From positions 19,565 through 83,564 of the forward strand of contig JAGUZQ010000121.1 of NCBI GenBank assembly GCA_020060765.1: DNA of 64,000 bases, read 5' to 3'. Source of the DNA: Planctomycetota bacterium (lineage in GTDB: Bacteria; Planctomycetota; SZUA-567). Under the pieces are notes generated by a model, which saw only the letters and a program-made list of their open reading frames with translations, made no database searches and was not told where the DNA came from. Position 1 is the first letter of the stretch. Every line of letters starts with the position of its first letter. Positions 60,867 to 64,000 of this stretch are shown piece by piece. The position numbers and the translations under genes were made by a program.

Positions 60867-62296
60867 TTACTGGTCGAAAGCAGGCTCAGAACTTTTTCAT
60901 TGGCCGACATCTGGACAGTCAGCGAATTCAGCCCCGCCTGCTGCAATAATTGTACCTGAGCCAACCGCGCGGTCTCGTACGCCTGGTCGGTGGAAATCAC
61001 TTCATCCAGATGATCATACATGCTTTCGATCATTTCGCCCAGGTGATCGTTAGTCTTTAATAAATCGTAATTCATTGCCATGCTTATATTTACATTGGAT
61101 TCCAAGGTCTTGGCAATAGCGTCGTCGATGGCTGCGATAGCGTCATCCATATGGTCGAGGAAGTACAACGGGTCGCCGTTGGAGATGATTCTGTCGATGC
61201 CGAGTTTCTCTGTCCTCAGGTCATCAAAGCCGTAATATGCGGAATCATACACAGAACTGCCGGAACCGGTGTGCAAATATAACCCGCCGCTGGGGTTCAG
61301 GCTGACGGCGTTGCTGGCAGGCGCAGCGCCGGTTGTGGGGTCGACGCCGACCTTGCTGCCGTCGAACACGAATTTGCCGGAGACGGTGCCGCTGCTGACA
61401 TTGACTTCAAGGTCGTCGGTAAGGACGTAATTGCTGCCGTTGATATTGATCGAGCCGTCGAGTCCGGCAGTGTCTTCCACCGTGGCCGCGCCGAAAATAT
61501 TGTCGCCGGAAATGGTTTCTATCTTGATGCTTCTTTCCGTGCCGTACTGGCTGGTGCCGACCACGATGTTGCCGCCGTTTTCCTGGGCGAAGCCGCCGAT
61601 GCTGTCGATAGCGGAATTGATCGCAGCGGTGGCGTCGGTGATGTTCGTGCCTGCCGCAATTGTCAGGGAAGTCGCGCCGGAATCAGTGGTGATGCGAATG
61701 GTGGAATCATTGCCGACGCCGGGCGAGACGTAGGCGTTATCGACATAAGCCTGTTCCGCCGCATTGGCCTGCTGGAAGTTGATCATCACCGGCGACTGTT
61801 TGCTCATCTTGCGGATCGAGGTGGCGTCGGTATCGAGCAATTGCGTGGCGGTGGAGTCAAACGTGATTTTACCCGCTCCTCCCATCACGGCTTTGTTATT
61901 GATAGTGGTGCCGCGCGCAAGCTGGTCGAAAGAATCGAGCAGAGTCGTAATCGCTCCGATCGCGGCGGCGCGGGTGTAGTCGTCGGAACTTTCGTTCGCT
62001 TCCTTGATATATTTCCTGATTTCCTGCAAGGTGTTTAGCATGGAGGTCTGGGTGGTCTCGACTTTGGCCAGCTTGTTATAGGAATCCTGGTTATTCTTGA
62101 TCGCAGCTTCGGAAGCGTTGATATCTCTGGAGGTGTAAACCGCGTCGATCATGCCGCCCGGGTCGTCTTTGGCGCTATTTATACGGTAGCCGGTGCGGAT
62201 CTTGGTCAGGCTGTCATTCATGGCCTCTTTGACCTGTTGCAGGCTGTGAATGCTCTGGGCGGCGTAGCTGCTGATGCTGAGATTAAGAGATGACAT
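60863..62296 (-). CDS. Medium-size flagellin
   Basis: A 477-residue flagellin. The N-terminal coil (SISSYAAQSIHSLQQVKEAMNDSLTKIRTGYRINSAKDDPGG) and the C-terminal coil (DQAYETARLAQVQLLQQAGLNSLTVQMSANEKVLSLLSTSN) are canonical D0/D1. About 250 residues of variable Gly/Thr/Asp-rich sequence lie between. It differs strongly from both other flagellins, so the filament is probably made of several subunits in separate zones. ACGGAGGAATAAAA precedes the ATG. Its leader and the non-coding RNA candidate lie upstream. Confidence 0.92.
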   Translation of the reverse strand: MSSLNLSISSYAAQSIHSLQQVKEAMNDSLTKIRTGYRINSAKDDPGGMIDAVYTSRDINASEAAIKNNQDSYNKLAKVETTQTSMLNTLQEIRKYIKEANESSDDYTRAAAIGAITTLLDSFDQLARGTTINNKAVMGGAGKITFDSTATQLLDTDATSIRKMSKQSPVMINFQQANAAEQAYVDNAYVSPGVGNDSTIRITTDSGATSLTIAAGTNITDATAAINSAIDSIGGFAQENGGNIVVGTSQYGTERSIKIETISGDNIFGAATVEDTAGLDGSININGSNYVLTDDLEVNVSSGTVSGKFVFDGSKVGVDPTTGAAPASNAVSLNPSGGLYLHTGSGSSVYDSAYYGFDDLRTEKLGIDRIISNGDPLYFLDHMDDAIAAIDDAIAKTLESNVNISMAMNYDLLKTNDHLGEMIESMYDHLDEVISTDQAYETARLAQVQLLQQAGLNSLTVQMSANEKVLSLLSTSN

Positions 62297-62500
62297 TTTT
62301 ATTCCTCCGTGAACTGCAATGTCCGATAATATTTTTAAAGAAGCGCTATTTTCCCGTGAGCTAAGTTTTTCTTTTTTTTTGGTTAAGTTTTCTTATAGGC
62401 AGCCGAATAATAAGTAGCCGAGAATTTCCCGATTCCCGATCCCAAACTCGGCGACATCCCACCGTCGCGACAGACCCCAATCATCCGGTCGCGGCGGTTT
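62297..62500 (-). promoter_or_regulatory. Structured leader of the medium flagellin
   Basis: The minus strand carries a GCGAC...GTCGC hairpin with GTGGGAT in the loop (62451-62468). A CGAG/CTCG-enclosed segment holds GGGA three times (62419-62450). TTCACGGA at 62306-62313 runs into the ribosome binding site. The stretch CGGATGAT-GGGGTCTG...GGGATGTCGCC...GGGATCGGGAATC is repeated in the non-coding stretch at about 62748-62812. No sigma-28 match was found upstream, and the start site is unknown. Confidence 0.55.
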
Positions 62501-62599
62501 TTTATTGCCCGGTGTCCGGGCTGACTTATTCGCTGGCGCGCTTTCGCATAGTTCTTTTTTTCGCGCGTCTTCGCCGCGGTTTTTTCGTTTGCGGGAAAC

Positions 62600-62636
62600 A
62601 AAAAAAGCCGCAAAATCGAAGGGACGATTCGCGGCA
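62600..62636 (-). terminator. Intrinsic terminator of the non-coding RNA candidate
   Basis: The minus strand forms GCCGCGAATCG/CGATTTTGCGGC (one mismatched region) around TCCCTT and is followed by TTTTTTT. There is no protein gene directly upstream on this strand, so it supports an independent non-coding transcript. Confidence 0.85.
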
Positions 62637-63160
62637 CGAAAATGATGAATTTTAGCGGATTTGGCGGAACTTAAGGGATGTATTTGCGCGTGTTACCGCC
62701 GTCTGCCGCGCAGAGGCGCAACAGACCGCGTAGTCGGGAAAAAAAAGATTCCCGATCCCATCTTAGGCGACATCCCTGTCAACCAGACCCTATCATCCGT
62801 GCGCGGCGAGATCCCTTCGCCGTTTTCCGCCGGTCAAAACCGGCGCATTCAGAACCCGCGTCCAGGCCAGGCGATTCCCGTCGCCAAACCCCGCGATATC
62901 CCAAAACCTTTGAAACAGTTCCCGGCCGTTTCGGTTGCCGCGCAAAATATGGAGAGGATAAAAGAACCAGAGGAAAAACTGGGATGGGGGAGAAACCCTT
63001 TTTCCGTTCCCGGCGGAAAATGAATTTCTTTTTGTTGCTGGTGAAGACATCCCTGTCTTTCGTACTTCTTTACATCCTTGTGCGACGAAATCCTTTCCGC
63101 CGCACCTACCATATTTTACGCCCGGCAGGTTAGGGCACCGCGAAGCTTCCTTTCTTCGGT
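62600..63160 (-). ncRNA. Candidate CsrB-type RNA: serial hairpins with GGA loops
   Basis: Roughly 560 nt on the minus strand with no credible protein gene, ending in the terminator at 62600-62636. Hairpins with GGA in the loop occur at 63141-63158 (CGAAG-AAAGGAAG-CTTCG) and 63080-63105. The next are at 63046-63057 (GACA-GGGA-TGTC), 62870-62885 (GGCGA-CGGGAA-TCGCC), 62805-62821 (GGCGA-AGGGATC-TCGCC) and 62769-62780 (GACA-GGGA-TGTC). ACAAGGATGT at 63072-63081 matches the CsrA binding consensus RUACARGGAUGU in all but the first bases. By eye GGA occurs about 16 times in 430 nt. CsrB/RsmZ RNAs titrate CsrA in this way. The promoter was not identified. Confidence 0.5.
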
Positions 63161-63174
63161 TTTTCACTTTTCGC

Positions 63175-63201
63175 TAAAGAATCCGCATCATCTTCCGATA
63201 A
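63175..63201 (+). promoter_or_regulatory. Sigma-28-like promoter pointing into the parS region (first)
   Basis: TAAAGAAT, 11-nt spacer, TCCGATAA on the plus strand: 6 of 8 and 7 of 8 matches to TAAAGTTT and GCCGATAA. It is preceded by TTTTCGC, as is the second copy at 63303. No protein gene lies downstream for about 770 bp. Confidence 0.6.
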
Positions 63202-63302
63202 CACATTTTCTTTATCACTTGGAAGTTTACTTTACAGTTTCTGTTGCGCAACTATTATTTTGCTTTTTTTGGCAACTAACTTCGGATTCTTTTATTTTTC
63301 GC

Positions 63303-63329
63303 TAAAGTTTTGCCTGTCGCATCCGAGAA
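63303..63329 (+). promoter_or_regulatory. Sigma-28-like promoter pointing into the parS region (second)
   Basis: TAAAGTTT (8 of 8), 11-nt spacer TGCCTGTCGCA, then TCCGAGAA (6 of 8). It ends 14 bp before the first parS palindrome. What it transcribes is not apparent: no open frame of note follows until a possible start at 63975. Confidence 0.6.
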
Positions 63330-63343
63330 CTGTTTGTCTGAAA

Positions 63344-63359
63344 TGTTTCACGTGAAACA
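63344..63359. other. parS site 1
   Basis: TGTTTCACGTGAAACA is a perfect 16-bp palindrome and matches the bacterial chromosomal parS consensus (TGTTNCACGTGAAACA) bound by ParB. It nucleates the partition complex that segregates the origin region. Confidence 0.93.
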
Positions 63360-63508
63360 ATTCGGGTGGTCGGGTAGACAGGTTGTCAGGTTGTTGGGTT
63401 TACGGATAGAGGAAATTTTCTGGTACTATATTCACTTTTACAATAACCATTCCACCTGCTGCCTCGTCTATCCGACTACCCATTAACCCAACCACTCGGC
63501 AACTGGAA

Positions 63509-63524
63509 TGTTTCACGTGAAACA
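63509..63524. other. parS site 2
   Basis: A second exact TGTTTCACGTGAAACA, 165 bp from the first. Its flanks (GGAA/TTCC) extend the palindrome to 22 bp. Confidence 0.93.
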
Positions 63525-63697
63525 TTCCGGGTTGCCAAGTTGACTGGTGGAGGAGCTGTAGGGATTTAAATTTCTTTATTTTCTGAGCGAATATCGTAAG
63601 GTCGCCCATCCCTTTTCTTCTTCCCTTCTTTTACTTCTCTCATTAACCAAAAAAAATACCCAGAAACCCGGCAACCAGTTCGCCTGTCTATCTAAAA

Positions 63698-63713
63698 TGT
63701 TTCACGTGAAACA
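63698..63713. other. parS site 3
   Basis: A third exact TGTTTCACGTGAAACA, 189 bp from the second, with AAAA/TTTT flanks that extend the palindrome. Confidence 0.93.
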
Positions 63714-63880
63714 TTTTCTCTGGGCAGGCTGCGGATAACCGGATTATTAAGCTTTGAACACAGCCACATTTTTCTTTTCTGCTCTATCCGTATTTCTCTT
63801 TTCACTTTTTCCCCTCCCTTGTTATCCTGTTCCTTCTTAAACCAGCACTCTGTCAATCAGTCTTCCCGGCCACCTCAAAA

Positions 63881-63896
63881 TGTTTCACGTGAAACA
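63881..63896. other. parS site 4
   Basis: A fourth exact TGTTTCACGTGAAACA, 183 bp from the third. All four are in gene-free DNA within 553 bp. Confidence 0.93.
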
Positions 63897-63974
63897 TTCC
63901 CCAGGGCTATCGCATTAAAATCCCCCTCGCCCCTTACAAGGGGAGAGGGTCGGGGTGAGGGGTTTCCATAAATT

Positions 63975-64000
63975 ATGCTTCGCGAACCGGAAATCGACGA
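63975..64000 (+). CDS. Possible start of a gene cut by the right edge
   Basis: ATG at 63975 opens a frame reading MLREPEID to the window edge. It follows 1.7 kb of non-coding DNA. The ribosome binding site is weak. Eight codons are too few to identify anything. Given the parS sites, a partition or replication gene would not be surprising, but that is a guess. Confidence 0.25.

Larger units (their letters stand above)
63362..63974. repeat. Gene-free DNA around the parS sites with GGGTTG-type repeats
   Basis: Apart from the parS sites this stretch holds pyrimidine-rich DNA and facing copies of a GGGT(A/T)GACAGGTTG-like unit (for example 63364-63405 against 63460-63500). It ends with a CCCCTC...GAGGGG inverted element at 63922-63962. 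No protein gene, tRNA or clear DnaA-box cluster was seen. Confidence 0.5.

Noticed and set aside
62600..63160. Whether the RNA candidate is RNase P RNA, tmRNA or SRP RNA
   Set aside because: The conserved cores I know (GAGGAAAGTCCG for RNase P, the GGTTCAA acceptor end for tmRNA, the GGAAGGAAGCAGCC loop region for SRP RNA) are absent.
62793..63167. Minus-strand open frame of 124 codons in the non-coding RNA candidate
   Set aside because: Low-complexity, basic, no family, and its sequence is better explained by the serial hairpins. The in-frame ATG inside GACAGGGATGTC is part of a hairpin.
63344..63896. CRISPR-like array from four equal repeats
   Set aside because: Repeats are 16-bp palindromes identical to parS, spacers are 149-173 bp, and there are no cas genes.

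Overview
The window looks like about 64 kb of chromosome from a motile, diderm (LPS-bearing) bacterium of roughly 55% G+C. It carries heptosyltransferase, LptF, LptG and MsbA genes, three flagellins with FlaG, and a chemotaxis kinase. Eukaryote-like Ser/Thr kinases, a uroporphyrinogen-decarboxylase-like/AraC/glycosidase island and a DUF1570-type peptidase are of kinds common in PVC-type and candidate-phylum bacteria, but nothing here fixes the phylum. Four TGTTTCACGTGAAACA palindromes in the last 700 bp are parS sites, which places the right end near the replication origin.

Layout. 1-3756 (-): M20 peptidase homologue, glucosyl-3-phosphoglycerate synthase, GT4 transferase and a HAD hydrolase cut by the window edge, probably a glucosylglycerate-type solute pathway. 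3957-8367 (-): a CheA-CheV fusion and a Ca-binding repeat protein. 9011-11691: membrane VWA protein and a glutaredoxin-like protein. 12157-15463 (-): flaG and a large flagellin. 16290-22333 (mostly -): rsmG, bioA, a Ser/Thr kinase with a lipoprotein, and a small plus-strand gene interrupted by TGA. 22523-28606: small MscS channel, monooxygenase, receiver protein, nitroreductase, rarA, ChbG-like deacetylase, acyl carrier protein and ketoacyl synthase. 28812-34911 (+): an oxidoreductase, then rsmD within a run ending in a kinase-like protein that lacks the catalytic Asp and carries a PilZ domain. 35062-42759 (+): LPS assembly operon. 42899-59303: exported unknown protein, Lrp regulator, bioF, URO-D/AraC/glycoside hydrolase island, YkgJ-guanine deaminase fusion, a TPR protein-hisB-hemW operon, a secreted DUF1570-like protein and a receiver-PAS protein. 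59686-62296 (-): two more flagellins. 62297-64000: no obvious protein gene until a possible start at 63975, but rich in RNA and DNA signals.

The most interesting system is post-transcriptional control of the flagellar filament. Flagellin leaders carry GGA-loop hairpins or a repeated TTCACGGA box next to the ribosome binding site, the signature of CsrA-family regulators. Upstream of the third flagellin, a gene-less stretch (62600-63160, minus strand) has a series of hairpins with GGA in the loop, including two copies of GACAGGGATGTC, and ends in an intrinsic terminator. It looks like a CsrB-type sponge RNA. It shares two hairpins with the second flagellin leader and a sequence block with the third. 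Four sigma-28-like promoters with identical 14-nt spacing lie at the large flagellin, the Ca-binding repeat gene and, unexpectedly, pointing into the parS region.

Intergenic DNA is crowded with short inverted-repeat families (MITE-like elements). One supplies the start codon of a gene and another lies inside a related element.
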